From positions 1-37,267 of the forward strand of contig CANBKJ010000025.1 of NCBI GenBank assembly GCA_947369165.1: DNA of 37,267 nucleotides. The letters run 5' to 3'. The notes beneath the pieces were generated by a model. It was not told where the DNA came from. It did no database searches and saw only the letters and a program-made list of their open reading frames with translations. The position numbers were made by a program, and so were the translations under genes. Source of the DNA: an uncultured Lachnoclostridium sp. GTDB lineage: Bacteria > Bacillota > Clostridia > Lachnospirales > Lachnospiraceae. Of this stretch, positions 1 to 8,088 are shown in pieces. The stretch's first letter is position 1. Each line of letters starts with the position of its first letter.

Positions 1-100
1 CTAATCTGCCCAAAAAGTTTCCAAAATCGTGTCTTTTTTCTTGACTATGGTCCACTGTAGCGGCTAACAGTCTTTCATGTTTGAGCAGTCTTTCGACCAA
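1..100 (-). pseudogene. Coding-like remnant running off the left edge, unknown product
   Basis: On the minus strand the frame from a TTG at 100 to the window edge has no stop and reads like protein (begins LVERLLKHERLLAATVDHSQ). An in-frame TGA lies two codons upstream of the TTG. No well-spaced ribosome site is seen, so this is either a TTG-initiated partial gene or a fragment of a longer gene. I do not recognise the family. It sits downstream of rlmD, a gene whose 3' end is a known integration hotspot for mobile elements, so a mobile-element remnant is possible but unproven. Confidence 0.25.
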
Positions 101-320
101 CCTTCATCGCCAGCTACACAGTATATCCCTCATATGAGGGTTAAGAAGCCAGGAATAATATGCCTACTATTTAATTGTCTGTCGAACGGCAGGTCATACA
201 GCATTTCTCTCAGTCAATTTGTTCGACACATATAGGATAGCAAATGTATTCCGTCATTTGTTTTGTCCGACATCTAATATCCGGCTGAAGTAGATATAAA
301 AAGTCGTAATTGAAATAATC
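101..320. other. Gene-free stretch with palindromes
   Basis: No convincing gene. It contains a perfect 14-bp palindrome CCCTCATATGAGGG at 127-140, an inverted repeat TGTCGAAC / GTTCGACA at 180-187 and 221-228 (33-bp spacer), and a short hairpin CAAATG / CATTTG at 241-246 and 255-260. Such clustered symmetrical sites suit protein binding or recombination sites, but no function can be assigned. Confidence 0.4.
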
Positions 321-323
321 ATC

Positions 324-367
324 AAAAAAGACCTATCAACAAACGATTCGTTCATCAATAGGTCTTT
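324..367 (-). terminator. Rho-independent terminator
   Basis: A 10-bp perfect stem AAAGACCTAT / ATAGGTCTTT (327-336 and 358-367) is followed on the minus strand by a run of T. It lies just after the TAG at 401-403 that would end the restored long reading frame of rlmD, so it is the natural terminator of the rlmD transcript. Confidence 0.8.
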
Positions 368-400
368 CAGAAAATAGTATTTTATTATTTGGAAATCACA

Positions 401-494
401 CTATTCAGATTGCGATTTTTCCTTTGCTTCCTTTTCAGCCTTTTCCTGATCCAATATACCATGTATCTTATCTACATCAATATTGACTTTGAGG
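401..494 (-). pseudogene. Detached 3' tail of rlmD (out of frame after a 5-bp duplication)
   Basis: An open minus-strand frame beginning LDYLKVNIDVDKIHGILDQE and ending in a charged KAEKEAKEKSQSE tail at the TAG of 401-403 follows directly after rlmD but has no start or ribosome site. The junction carries a tandem duplication TAATC TAATC (plus strand, 495-504). Removing one copy joins the frames as KPDDYLKVNIDVDK and moves the stop 3' to just before the terminator at 324-367. The fragment is therefore best read as the former C-terminal tail of RlmD. Confidence 0.6.
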
Positions 495-498
495 TAAT

Positions 499-1968
499 CT
501 AATCATCCGGCTTTCTGTTTTTGTTGCCCAAAACACATACCGTCTCCACATGCCCTCCCTGCCCAAACATATCACACGCCCTGACCTTCCTAACTTCATA
601 CCCTTTCTCTCCCAGCACCTTTATATCTCTCGCCAGCGTCGCCGGATCACAGCTCACATAGACGATTCTCTCCGGAGCCATCTTCACGATGGTGTCCAGC
701 AGAACACCTTCACAGCCTTTTCTTGGCGGATCCACTACAACCACGTCCGCCAGATTCGCCACCTTTACTGTCCCACTCTCTTTTTCATCCCCTTCTTCTC
801 CCGAGAGTTTTCGGGGCCCCTCCAGCTCCTCTGCCAGCCTTGGAACAACTTCCTCGGCGGCGCCGCAAAAAAATTCTGCATTGTCCATTCCGTTCAGGCG
901 GGCATTTTCCCTGGCATTTTTTATTGCCTCTGGCACGATCTCCACCCCATATACCTTTCTCGCTCTTTTGGCCAGAAAAAGAGAGATTGTCCCGATTCCA
1001 CAATAAAGATCCCATACCGTTTCCTCACCGGTTAAATCGGCAAACTCCAAAGCGGTCTGATAAAGTTTTTCCGTCTGCACCGGATTAACCTGGTAAAAAG
1101 ACTGGGGCGATATATGATAAGAAATCTCACCGATTCTATCTTCGATATACTCCTGTCCCCAGAGAAGTATCATATCCTTCCCAAGTATTACATTGGTCTG
1201 CTCGGTGTTTATATTCAGAAAAATGCCCGTCATCCCTTGAATTCCGGTCAGTTTTTCTATCAAGGTCCTCTGCATGCCCTCACTGATTTGCCGGCCATTT
1301 ATGACAAGGCATACCATGATCTGACCCGTAGCATAAGCCCGCCTGATATAAATATGGCGGACCAGACCTCTGTGGCTTACTTCATCATAGGCTGGCACAT
1401 GCTGTTCCTGCATCCAGGAAAGCACCGCTTCCAAAATCCCTTTCATGCATGGATGCTGGATCGCACAATCCGTCACCGGGATAATACTGTGGGTGCGTCC
1501 CGCATAAAATCCCGCCACCGGGCAGAGCACACCGTTGTCATCCTTTTGCATTCTGACGGGAAACTGTGCCTTATTCCGGTACTGCCATGGCGTTTCCATG
1601 CCTAAGATCGGCAGCCACTCCACCTTCTCTACGTCCAAGCCACCGATCCTCACCAGGCAGTCCCTGACCTTTTTCTCTTTGTAGTCCAGCTGGTTTTCGT
1701 ATGAAAGATGCTGCAGGGTGCAACCGCCGCACTGTCTTGCCACTGGACATTTTGGTTCCACACGACCGGAATCAGAACACTCCAGCACCTCCATCATTCT
1801 CGCAAAACCATACTTTTTCTTACATTTCATAATTCTGGCACGGATCGTTTCTCCCGGAAGCGCATCCTTGACAAAAAGGGCATAGCCGTCCAAACGGCCG
1901 ATGCCCTCTCCATTATTTCCCAGATCCTCTATTTTCAATGTTATTTCCTGATTCTTCTTTAACTCCAT
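499..1968 (-). CDS. rlmD: 23S rRNA (uracil-C5)-methyltransferase RlmD/RlmCD
   Basis: SAM-dependent enzyme making 5-methyluridine in 23S rRNA; the Gram-positive form (RlmCD) is known to modify U747 and U1939. The 489-aa product has an N-terminal TRAM domain, Fe-S cysteines at about 74, 80 and 83 (CPVARQCGGC) plus one near ITDCAIQ, a SAM site (WDLYCGIGTISLFLA), the DPPRKGC motif and the nucleophile Cys440 in VSCDPATLARD. A charged insert of about 25 residues precedes DPPRKGC. ATG at 1968 is chosen over the ATG at 2016: GAGG lies 6 nt upstream, and the longer start would fall in the promoter -10. The C-terminus ends at KPDD because of a 5-bp tandem duplication; about 31 more residues lie out of frame downstream. 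The core fold is complete, so activity is probably kept. Confidence 0.93.
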   Translation of the reverse strand: MELKKNQEITLKIEDLGNNGEGIGRLDGYALFVKDALPGETIRARIMKCKKKYGFARMMEVLECSDSGRVEPKCPVARQCGGCTLQHLSYENQLDYKEKKVRDCLVRIGGLDVEKVEWLPILGMETPWQYRNKAQFPVRMQKDDNGVLCPVAGFYAGRTHSIIPVTDCAIQHPCMKGILEAVLSWMQEQHVPAYDEVSHRGLVRHIYIRRAYATGQIMVCLVINGRQISEGMQRTLIEKLTGIQGMTGIFLNINTEQTNVILGKDMILLWGQEYIEDRIGEISYHISPQSFYQVNPVQTEKLYQTALEFADLTGEETVWDLYCGIGTISLFLAKRARKVYGVEIVPEAIKNARENARLNGMDNAEFFCGAAEEVVPRLAEELEGPRKLSGEEGDEKESGTVKVANLADVVVVDPPRKGCEGVLLDTIVKMAPERIVYVSCDPATLARDIKVLGEKGYEVRKVRACDMFGQGGHVETVCVLGNKNRKPDD

Positions 1969-2011
1969 AATTAGCCTCATTTCAAATCTTCTGCATGATA
2001 CCAACGAATCT

Positions 2012-2040
2012 ATCATACCCCATTCGACTAATTAATTCAA
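2012..2040 (-). promoter_or_regulatory. Sigma-A type promoter of rlmD
   Basis: TTGAAT (2035-2040), 17-bp spacer, TATGAT (2012-2017) on the minus strand. The predicted transcription start near 2005 leaves a leader of about 37 nt before the ATG at 1968, which supports that start. Confidence 0.65.
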
Positions 2041-2060
2041 CTGTTTTCATCCGTTATTTT

Positions 2061-5000
2061 TTATTTCACCCTGACTTTGATCTTCTTAGACAGACCATTC
2101 CATGCCACGCAATAGACATAACATGTTCCGCGTCTGCCGCCAGTTACGATTCCCTTCTTTGATACCTTTGCTATGGATGGATTTGCAGAGATATAGCGCA
2201 CCTTTTTACTGGCTTTATTCATCTTTTTACCTGCTGCCTTTACTTTCAGCTTAATCTTTTTGCCAGATTTCACGTTTACAAGGATCTGATTTGTCTGCAA
2301 TTTTACAGGATTGCCATATTTTCCACCCTTTGTCGTGCTATAGGCAGGCAAAGATTTGGATAGGGACACCCGCTTCCCATCAATGACCTTATAAGCCATC
2401 ACATAATATCTATACTGTGTTCCCTTTTTCAATCCTGTTCGTTTCCATCTGAGAACCTTTTTACTCACTGTTCGCAGACACTTATACTTACCATTGGCCT
2501 TTGCCCCGTAAATATAATATCCATCTGCGGATTTCACCGAATTCCAGCGGATGATCTGTGACTTTTTAGAAGCGGATACTTTGGCTATAAGCAGTTCCGA
2601 TTTAAGTGCCCCTTCCTCCAAAATGCTGTCGTCATCCCCATCTGGCAAAAGATCGTCCTTATCTGACATACCAGGATCTGTGTCCGCCGGTGCAGATGTC
2701 TGCATGTTCCCAGGAGTAAGGGCTGGTTTATCTGCCGGTGGCTGGACTGACGGTTTGTCAGATGGTGCTGTGGTTGGCTTTACATCTGGTGTCACCCCAG
2801 GCTTTTCTGTCACCCCAGGTGTTACATCCGGCTTTGCTCCTGGCGTCTCTGTCGGTGCTGACGTTGGTTTCACATCTGGTGTCACCCCAGGCTTTTCCGT
2901 CACCCCAGGTGTTACATCCGGCTTTGCTCCTGGCGTCTCTGTCGGTGCTGACGTTGGTTTCACATCTGGTGTCACCCCAGGCTTTTCCGTCGCCCCAGGT
3001 GTTACATTCGGTGTTGCCGTCGGTGTCGCCTCTGGCGTCGCCGTTGGCACTGCCGTCGGTTTCACATCTGGTGTCGCTGTCGGCGCTGTTGTTGGCTTCA
3101 CATCCGGCGTGGCTGTGGGTTCCACCGGTTCCTGGCCATCGCCATAGATTGGTTCCTGGAAATCCTTTGTCTGGAATAAATATGCCCGGAATATCTGTGC
3201 TTTCAGCTGCTCTACCTGGGTGTCCTGTGCGCGGATATTATTGAATCCGCCTGAAGTCACATTTACATTGATTAAATCGTACTCTACTGCCTCTTTCATG
3301 AGCTGCTTAAGAGACTCAAAATTCTTGATGGTCACCGTCTGATTTTTCCACTGAATGGTCACAGGCTTTAACTCTTTGACTTTATCTATTCTTTTCTGGA
3401 ACATCGCCTTTTTAAAATCTGCCATTGTTCCGTAGGTGCTGCCAAAAATGTTTTTTAAGATATAGGTATCTGATAATATGGTCTGTTCGGACTGGGCAGC
3501 TGCTTTATACTGATTGGAAATATATGGAACCATTCCCTCATAATATCCATATTCTGCAAGCAGCTCAAATGCCTGACGGCGTATCATAACATCACCGCTG
3601 ACACCAATGTCATTCTGTACCCCGGCATAATTGGCGCTAAACAGCGGTACCACATAGTAACCGTTGCTTGCCATCGTCCCCGTGGTCTGCGTTCCATTCA
3701 CTTCATATCGGGAAACAATAATGCTGTCCCGTATCAGATCATCGATGGTATTCAGTTCTTTTGCCTCTTCAAGCGACAGCTCCCTCACAGAATCCAGACA
3801 GTGTTTGGATCCGGCATCACCCTGATTGCTTCTCGTCTTTGTATCCTCGATCTGTTCAAGCTTATGAAACCACTTCTTCTTTTCCTCCGGTGTCTTTGAA
3901 AACATAATATCTGCTTCCGCATAATCCAGTGTATAAACGACATCCAGAAGACCGCTCATATAAGACTGCAGGTCTTTTTCATTCTGAAAACGCTCTGGCA
4001 CCGCATTGTGGAATCTTTCGTTATAGGCCTGGCGACCGTAGATCAGATTCAGGTTAAAAGCAGGAGGATCGTTCACTTCATAGGGTTCAAACATTCCCCT
4101 GGTATATACTTCTGCCTGCATTCCGTCTCTTATACCATACTGGTTCAACATAACCGGAGAGACCAGAAGATGAGTCAGTTCATGGGCATAGGTCGCAAGT
4201 CCCCGCTCCGACAGCGCCTTTGACAGATAATAGCGGACGCCGGTACCTGCCGCCATGCCGTCTGAGAACATGAAATTATCATACAGATCCAGGGGAGTAA
4301 AAAATTCCCTCACTCCACAGGAGGCAGCGTCACCAAATTTTGCCGACCACTCTGTCTGGGCACTGGTGGTGTTATCTGCATAGATCCGCAGACTGTCCAG
4401 TACAAGCCTGTTTGAAGTAAGCTGTCCCTGGTTCTCCGGTTTTGTGATCCGGCGCCAGAGGTCAATAAATGCCTTCTGCTGCCTGGCGCTCTTCTCCAGA
4501 TCCTTTCGGAACTCCTCCCGTTTTACCGCATATTGGGCAGGATCGGAGCTTTTCAAATTCCTATCCACATAACAATCCACGATACCATATGTAATGGTAG
4601 CAGAGTTAGCGATAACATAAATGCTGTCCTCCGAAACATTAAGCAGCGGAAGAATATGGGACTGCAGCATCGTGTCAGCGTACAGTCTGCTGTACAGCCC
4701 TGCGTCTGCCGCCGGGTCCGATGTGGAATCATCCACAATATAAGCATGGCTCTCCTGTAGGAGCCACTCATCTAACGTCATATCTGGTATCCATTTCTGT
4801 CTGTTTTGCTCCAGAAAGGCTCCCAGATTCGTAGAAGCAGTGACGCTCCAGAAAAGTTTATTATAGCCGAATACTTTGTTACAATTGGATATTTTTAACG
4901 TATCACCTCCTGAACCGCCGATCTTGATCAGCCAGTCCAGCACATTTACCGAAATCCCATAAGTGCCGGGCTCATAAAGAAGAACATCCCGGATATTTTT

Positions 5001-5492
5001 CTCCCCCATTTCAAAATTGTACAGCCGCTCCACATAGGACAGACCCAGCAGCAGTTTTTCTTTATTCTGTAATATTTTTTCTGTATAAAAAGCAACTCCC
5101 CTGTCCTGGGCGCCAGCGGTACTGTCCACAATCCTCTGGATGATCTGTCCGATCTCTCCCTGTACTTTTTCAAACACCTCTCCATAAGAGACGACCTTTA
5201 CGTTATCCAGGTTCAGCTCCAGGACCGCCTCTGCATCCGTGATATCCGCAATGTTTTTTCCATCACGCTTTGAGATCTCAATCTTCTTATTCAGCTTATC
5301 TGCCATTGTATACCGGGAAGGGGCAAGCATGCCGGCTACTGTTTCATCCTTATAATAATCCACTGCTTTCAGGGCCGCTTCCGTGTTCTGACCCACCGTT
5401 TCTCCAACGCTGGCAGCCGAAGAGATAAAAGAAGGGAAAATTATCCCCATCATCATAAACATCGCCGCAACTACAATACTTATTTTTTTCAT
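2061..5492 (-). CDS. Secreted M26-like zinc metalloprotease with repeat linker and Ig-like/FN3 tail
   Basis: 1143-aa secreted protein with signal peptide (residues 1-27). The zinc site is His437-Glu-Leu-Thr-His441 plus Glu461 in AEVYTRG. The 25-residue spacing from the first His to this Glu, with a G-x-R-x-G segment between, resembles the M26 (ZmpB/IgA protease) family. That assignment rests on pattern alone, and substrates are unknown. Residues about 780-930 form a Pro/Thr linker made partly of 30-residue repeats (TPDVKPTSAPTETPGAKPDV), then an acidic stretch, an FN3-like domain (about 965-1060) and a Lys-rich Big_2-like Ig domain to the C-terminus. No LPXTG anchor is present; the basic C-terminal domain may bind the cell wall. 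GAAGGAGG lies 7 nt before the ATG, and a TATAAT at 5544-5549 may be its -10. It is shorter than streptococcal M26 proteases and lacks their N-terminal anchor region. Confidence 0.75.
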   Translation of the reverse strand: MKKISIVVAAMFMMMGIIFPSFISSAASVGETVGQNTEAALKAVDYYKDETVAGMLAPSRYTMADKLNKKIEISKRDGKNIADITDAEAVLELNLDNVKVVSYGEVFEKVQGEIGQIIQRIVDSTAGAQDRGVAFYTEKILQNKEKLLLGLSYVERLYNFEMGEKNIRDVLLYEPGTYGISVNVLDWLIKIGGSGGDTLKISNCNKVFGYNKLFWSVTASTNLGAFLEQNRQKWIPDMTLDEWLLQESHAYIVDDSTSDPAADAGLYSRLYADTMLQSHILPLLNVSEDSIYVIANSATITYGIVDCYVDRNLKSSDPAQYAVKREEFRKDLEKSARQQKAFIDLWRRITKPENQGQLTSNRLVLDSLRIYADNTTSAQTEWSAKFGDAASCGVREFFTPLDLYDNFMFSDGMAAGTGVRYYLSKALSERGLATYAHELTHLLVSPVMLNQYGIRDGMQAEVYTRGMFEPYEVNDPPAFNLNLIYGRQAYNERFHNAVPERFQNEKDLQSYMSGLLDVVYTLDYAEADIMFSKTPEEKKKWFHKLEQIEDTKTRSNQGDAGSKHCLDSVRELSLEEAKELNTIDDLIRDSIIVSRYEVNGTQTTGTMASNGYYVVPLFSANYAGVQNDIGVSGDVMIRRQAFELLAEYGYYEGMVPYISNQYKAAAQSEQTILSDTYILKNIFGSTYGTMADFKKAMFQKRIDKVKELKPVTIQWKNQTVTIKNFESLKQLMKEAVEYDLINVNVTSGGFNNIRAQDTQVEQLKAQIFRAYLFQTKDFQEPIYGDGQEPVEPTATPDVKPTTAPTATPDVKPTAVPTATPEATPTATPNVTPGATEKPGVTPDVKPTSAPTETPGAKPDVTPGVTEKPGVTPDVKPTSAPTETPGAKPDVTPGVTEKPGVTPDVKPTTAPSDKPSVQPPADKPALTPGNMQTSAPADTDPGMSDKDDLLPDGDDDSILEEGALKSELLIAKVSASKKSQIIRWNSVKSADGYYIYGAKANGKYKCLRTVSKKVLRWKRTGLKKGTQYRYYVMAYKVIDGKRVSLSKSLPAYSTTKGGKYGNPVKLQTNQILVNVKSGKKIKLKVKAAGKKMNKASKKVRYISANPSIAKVSKKGIVTGGRRGTCYVYCVAWNGLSKKIKVRVK
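2791..3060. repeat. 90-bp tandem repeats inside the protease gene
   Basis: Blocks starting at 2791, 2881 and 2971 repeat with a 90-bp period and only scattered base differences; the third is partial and grades into shorter TPxATP-type repeats up to about 3130. They encode 30-residue Pro/Thr units, so copy-number changes keep the reading frame and would alter linker length. Confidence 0.85.
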
Positions 5493-5613
5493 CCGCCATC
5501 CTCCTTCATTTTTGGGATCTATATCATTTCGGTACTTTTACTTATTATACACTATTGCACAGGCAGATGGCTACAAAATTATTTGTAATCTTTTTATGAA
5601 ATATTAAATAGCT

Positions 5614-5657
5614 AAAAAACCGAAACCTCTAAACAAATGTTTTGAGATTTCGGTCTT
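5614..5657 (-). terminator. Terminator after yhaM
   Basis: Inverted repeat with outer arms ACCGAAA / TTTCGGT (5619-5625, 5648-5654) and inner CTC/GAG and AAAC/GTTT pairing, followed on the minus strand by a six-T run. It closes the transcription unit of the secreted LRR/FN3 gene and yhaM, and may act in both directions. Confidence 0.75.
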
Positions 5658-5712
5658 TCTAAATTTAAATACATCTCTGAATGAACTCGACAGCACCGTA
5701 GCTCGACAAAAA

Positions 5713-6663
5713 TCACATCCCGCCTTCAGAAGTCTGCCGTAGATTACTCTCGAACATGCGGTTAAAGCCCAGCCAGTCCATGTTATCTTCTGCCTGCTCA
5801 AAGATCTCAGTCAGAGTCTGAAGCTTTGCGTCTGCATTATCCGCGAGATGAAGTGCCATAGCCTCTAAAAGAGCCGGTACTTTGGGGGAACCAAACTCCA
5901 GCTTGCCGTGATGGGCAAGAATACAGTGGAGCAGTTCATTTTCCAACTTTTTTGGAAAACCACCGATCTCTGCGATCGCAGATGACAACTTTTGTGCCCC
6001 GATATAAATATGCCCCAGAAGCTGCCCTTCATCGGTATAGTCATTTCGGGGAAAACCAGCTATCTCATCGATTTTCCCCATATCATGGAACAATGCCGCA
6101 GTGATTAAAAGATCTCTTTGAATATTGGGGTATGCTCCAGCAAAATATTCACACATATTTGTGACGCTGAGAGTGTGTTCCAGAAGCCCGCCCATAAATC
6201 CATGGTGGACACTCTTTGCGGCAGAATGCTTTTTAAACTTCTCTACAAACGCCTTATCTTCCAGGAAAAATTTCTTTAGAAGCTGACTAAGATATGGATT
6301 TTTCACGCTGCGTATGTAGGATAGGACCTGCTCAAACATTTCTCCCACGTCTTTTTTGGTTGTGGGGATGTAGTCCGCAGGATCGTATTCTCCTTCCTCA
6401 CTCTTGCGAAGTCTAGAAATATTCATCTGGATATTTCCCTGAAAGCTGGTCACCAGCCCTTCACAATAGATGTAATCCATCGCCTCAAAACTGGCAATTC
6501 CGTTATTTAGCTCCCAGATCTTAGCATCTGCCGTTCCAGTCTTGTCCTGCAGGATCAGGGAATAATATGTCTTTCCCGCCTTGGTTTTCAGAATCTGCTT
6601 TGATTTGCACAGATACGTCCCTGTCAGTTTTTGTCCTTCCCGGTAATCCTTTAAATAATACAT
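5713..6663 (-). CDS. yhaM: 3'-5' exoribonuclease YhaM family protein (OB fold + HD domain)
   Basis: 316-aa cytoplasmic nuclease. Residues 1-90 form an OB-fold nucleic-acid-binding domain. The rest holds an HD phosphohydrolase-type domain with HHxxxGGLLEHT (153-164), LFHDMGKI (His193-Asp194), GHIYIG and LAHHG, the metal-binding set of YhaM/Cbf1. Family members degrade RNA and single-stranded DNA from the 3' end with Mn2+. Length matches the family (about 314 aa). AAGGG lies 7 nt before the ATG. The upstream secreted LRR/FN3 gene ends 21 bp away on the same strand with no terminator, so the two are probably co-transcribed, an odd pairing of a secreted protein with an RNase. Confidence 0.92.
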   Translation of the reverse strand: MYYLKDYREGQKLTGTYLCKSKQILKTKAGKTYYSLILQDKTGTADAKIWELNNGIASFEAMDYIYCEGLVTSFQGNIQMNISRLRKSEEGEYDPADYIPTTKKDVGEMFEQVLSYIRSVKNPYLSQLLKKFFLEDKAFVEKFKKHSAAKSVHHGFMGGLLEHTLSVTNMCEYFAGAYPNIQRDLLITAALFHDMGKIDEIAGFPRNDYTDEGQLLGHIYIGAQKLSSAIAEIGGFPKKLENELLHCILAHHGKLEFGSPKVPALLEAMALHLADNADAKLQTLTEIFEQAEDNMDWLGFNRMFESNLRQTSEGGM

Positions 6664-6684
6664 TTCAATTCCCTTTAAGCCTTT

Positions 6685-7812
6685 CTATTTTGCTTTCGCT
6701 GATACCGTCACATAGGGACCGAATATCTTCTTTCCTTTAATCTTTTTAAAAGATCTGACCTTATAGCTGTACTTCATACCCCGGACAGCCATTTTATAAC
6801 GATAACCTGTGATCTTGTTTTTCTTAATGGTCTTCACGCGATTAAACTTCGTCTTAAAGCCCTTTACATGCACCTTCATAAAAACCTGGTAGCCGGAAAC
6901 ATTTTTGTTGCGCTTCCATCTGACCTGAACGCCGCCTCTCACTCCTTTGGCACGAACACCCTTGAGTTTTGCAGGCACCATCGCCGCAGAGACTTCTTTA
7001 GAGGCATACCCTTCGATGGCCTCTCCATCCGAAGTTACAAATACCGGGGTTACTTTATATTTGTAAGTTGTGCCGGCTTTTAATCCAGTATCGGTAAAAA
7101 CAAGGCCCGCTGATATGCTGCTGCGCAGGGTATACTGACCCTTGCCGGTTTTACGATATACATTATAGGAACCAGCTCCATTTACGGCACTCCAGGTAAT
7201 CGTTGCTTTGGTGAGTCCAGCTGCCTTCTTTGAAGAAACCTGAGTGGAACCATCCAAGGGATGAAATACCAGTCCGGCTCCCACCGCAAAAGCAGCTGCC
7301 TTTCCATTTGCTTTTCCCCAGATCTCCGGCCTGGCAGCCGCATAGGATATACTCCCCCCCTGCTGCCCCTGGAAAAACAAGCTGTTTCCCTGAATCTCCA
7401 CATCTGTCGTGAATACCACATGTTTCAGATAAGGACAGCCTTCAAACACCTTGTCCGCCACAGCCGTCACCTTGATTCCATTAATCTTCTCTGGAATATA
7501 GATCGTTGTAGCTGATTTATTTCCCACATAACCAGTGATCGTCCATGTCTTGTCCGCCACATTTAACGCTGTCTGAAAAGCATTTTCATCCTTTACCGTA
7601 TAATTTCCAATAAATACAGGCAGTGAGGGCAGAGGTAACTCTGTTTTTGGAGTCTCTACCGCTGCTGTCTCTGTAACCGTTGTCTGTACACCCATGATTT
7701 TTATTTCACCCTCGTTTGTGCCAGTCTCTTTTGAAGCCTTCGCCTCTATGGATGCCAGCCCTGCAACCATCGACAGACACAGAATGGAACATATCCATCT
7801 CTTCATTATCAT
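6685..7812 (-). CDS. Secreted leucine-rich (BspA-like) and fibronectin type III protein
   Basis: 375-aa secreted protein. Start ATG at 7812 (MIMKRWICSIL) has GGAGG and AAAGG upstream; an upstream in-frame ATG at 7851 lacks a ribosome site. A signal peptide (LCLSMVAGLASIEAKA) is followed by a short Thr/Glu region, one or two BspA-type LRR units (IYIPEKINGIKVTAVADKVF), and two FN3-like domains (about residues 200-290 and 290-375), the second very Lys-rich. No sortase signal or hydrophobic anchor is seen, so wall attachment may be through charge. Function is unknown; the domains suggest adhesion or a scaffold role. It shares the FN3 style of the protease at 2061-5492. Confidence 0.75.
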   Translation of the reverse strand: MIMKRWICSILCLSMVAGLASIEAKASKETGTNEGEIKIMGVQTTVTETAAVETPKTELPLPSLPVFIGNYTVKDENAFQTALNVADKTWTITGYVGNKSATTIYIPEKINGIKVTAVADKVFEGCPYLKHVVFTTDVEIQGNSLFFQGQQGGSISYAAARPEIWGKANGKAAAFAVGAGLVFHPLDGSTQVSSKKAAGLTKATITWSAVNGAGSYNVYRKTGKGQYTLRSSISAGLVFTDTGLKAGTTYKYKVTPVFVTSDGEAIEGYASKEVSAAMVPAKLKGVRAKGVRGGVQVRWKRNKNVSGYQVFMKVHVKGFKTKFNRVKTIKKNKITGYRYKMAVRGMKYSYKVRSFKKIKGKKIFGPYVTVSAKAK

Positions 7813-7863
7813 TTCATCCTTTCCTCCCCGGCCTGGATACCGGAATTTCATTTATCCTTTCTC

Positions 7864-7892
7864 ATTTTACAGAGTTTTGTGGATAAAATCAA
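7864..7892 (-). promoter_or_regulatory. Sigma-A type promoter of the LRR/FN3-yhaM unit
   Basis: TTGATT (7887-7892), 17-bp spacer, TAAAAT (7864-7869) on the minus strand, about 50 bp before the chosen start at 7812. It is divergent from the mutS2 promoter, with the two -35 boxes about 50 bp apart. Confidence 0.7.
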
Positions 7893-7942
7893 GTATAGAT
7901 TCATTTTGTGACAGGAATCAGTCAGTTTTTTTCCTAATTTCA

Positions 7943-7971
7943 TTGTAAGCCCTGTTCTTCTGTGGTAAAAT
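7943..7971 (+). promoter_or_regulatory. Sigma-A type promoter of mutS2
   Basis: TTGTAA (7943-7948), 17-bp spacer, TAAAAT (7966-7971). It predicts a start near 7978 and a leader of about 110 nt before the GTG at 8089, with an intrinsic terminator in the middle. Confidence 0.7.
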
Positions 7972-8028
7972 AGTTTCAACTTTAGCTTTTTGGAGCGTTG
8001 AAAAATAGTAATTATGACAGATGTGAGG

Positions 8029-8050
8029 AACTGCTTCAGCAGTTTTTTCT
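8029..8050 (+). terminator. Intrinsic terminator within the mutS2 leader (possible attenuator)
   Basis: AACTGC-TTCA-GCAGTT (8029-8044) is a perfect 6-bp stem with a tetraloop followed by TTTT, located between the predicted promoter and the mutS2 start. It would end transcription before the gene unless read through, which suggests attenuation. No known riboswitch or T-box motif was recognised upstream. Confidence 0.5.
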
Positions 8051-8088
8051 CGTCGCCCCGTCGCATACGCCCCGGAATGGAGGAAATT

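Noticed and set aside
127-260. Palindromes at the left edge considered as a CRISPR array or a replication origin
   Set aside because: The repeats differ from one another, have no regular spacing, and no origin boxes or cas genes are present.
2551-3244. Long plus-strand frames across the protease linker (Val/Gly/Ser-rich)
   Set aside because: They are the antisense readings of the 90-bp Pro/Thr repeats and have no independent start signal.
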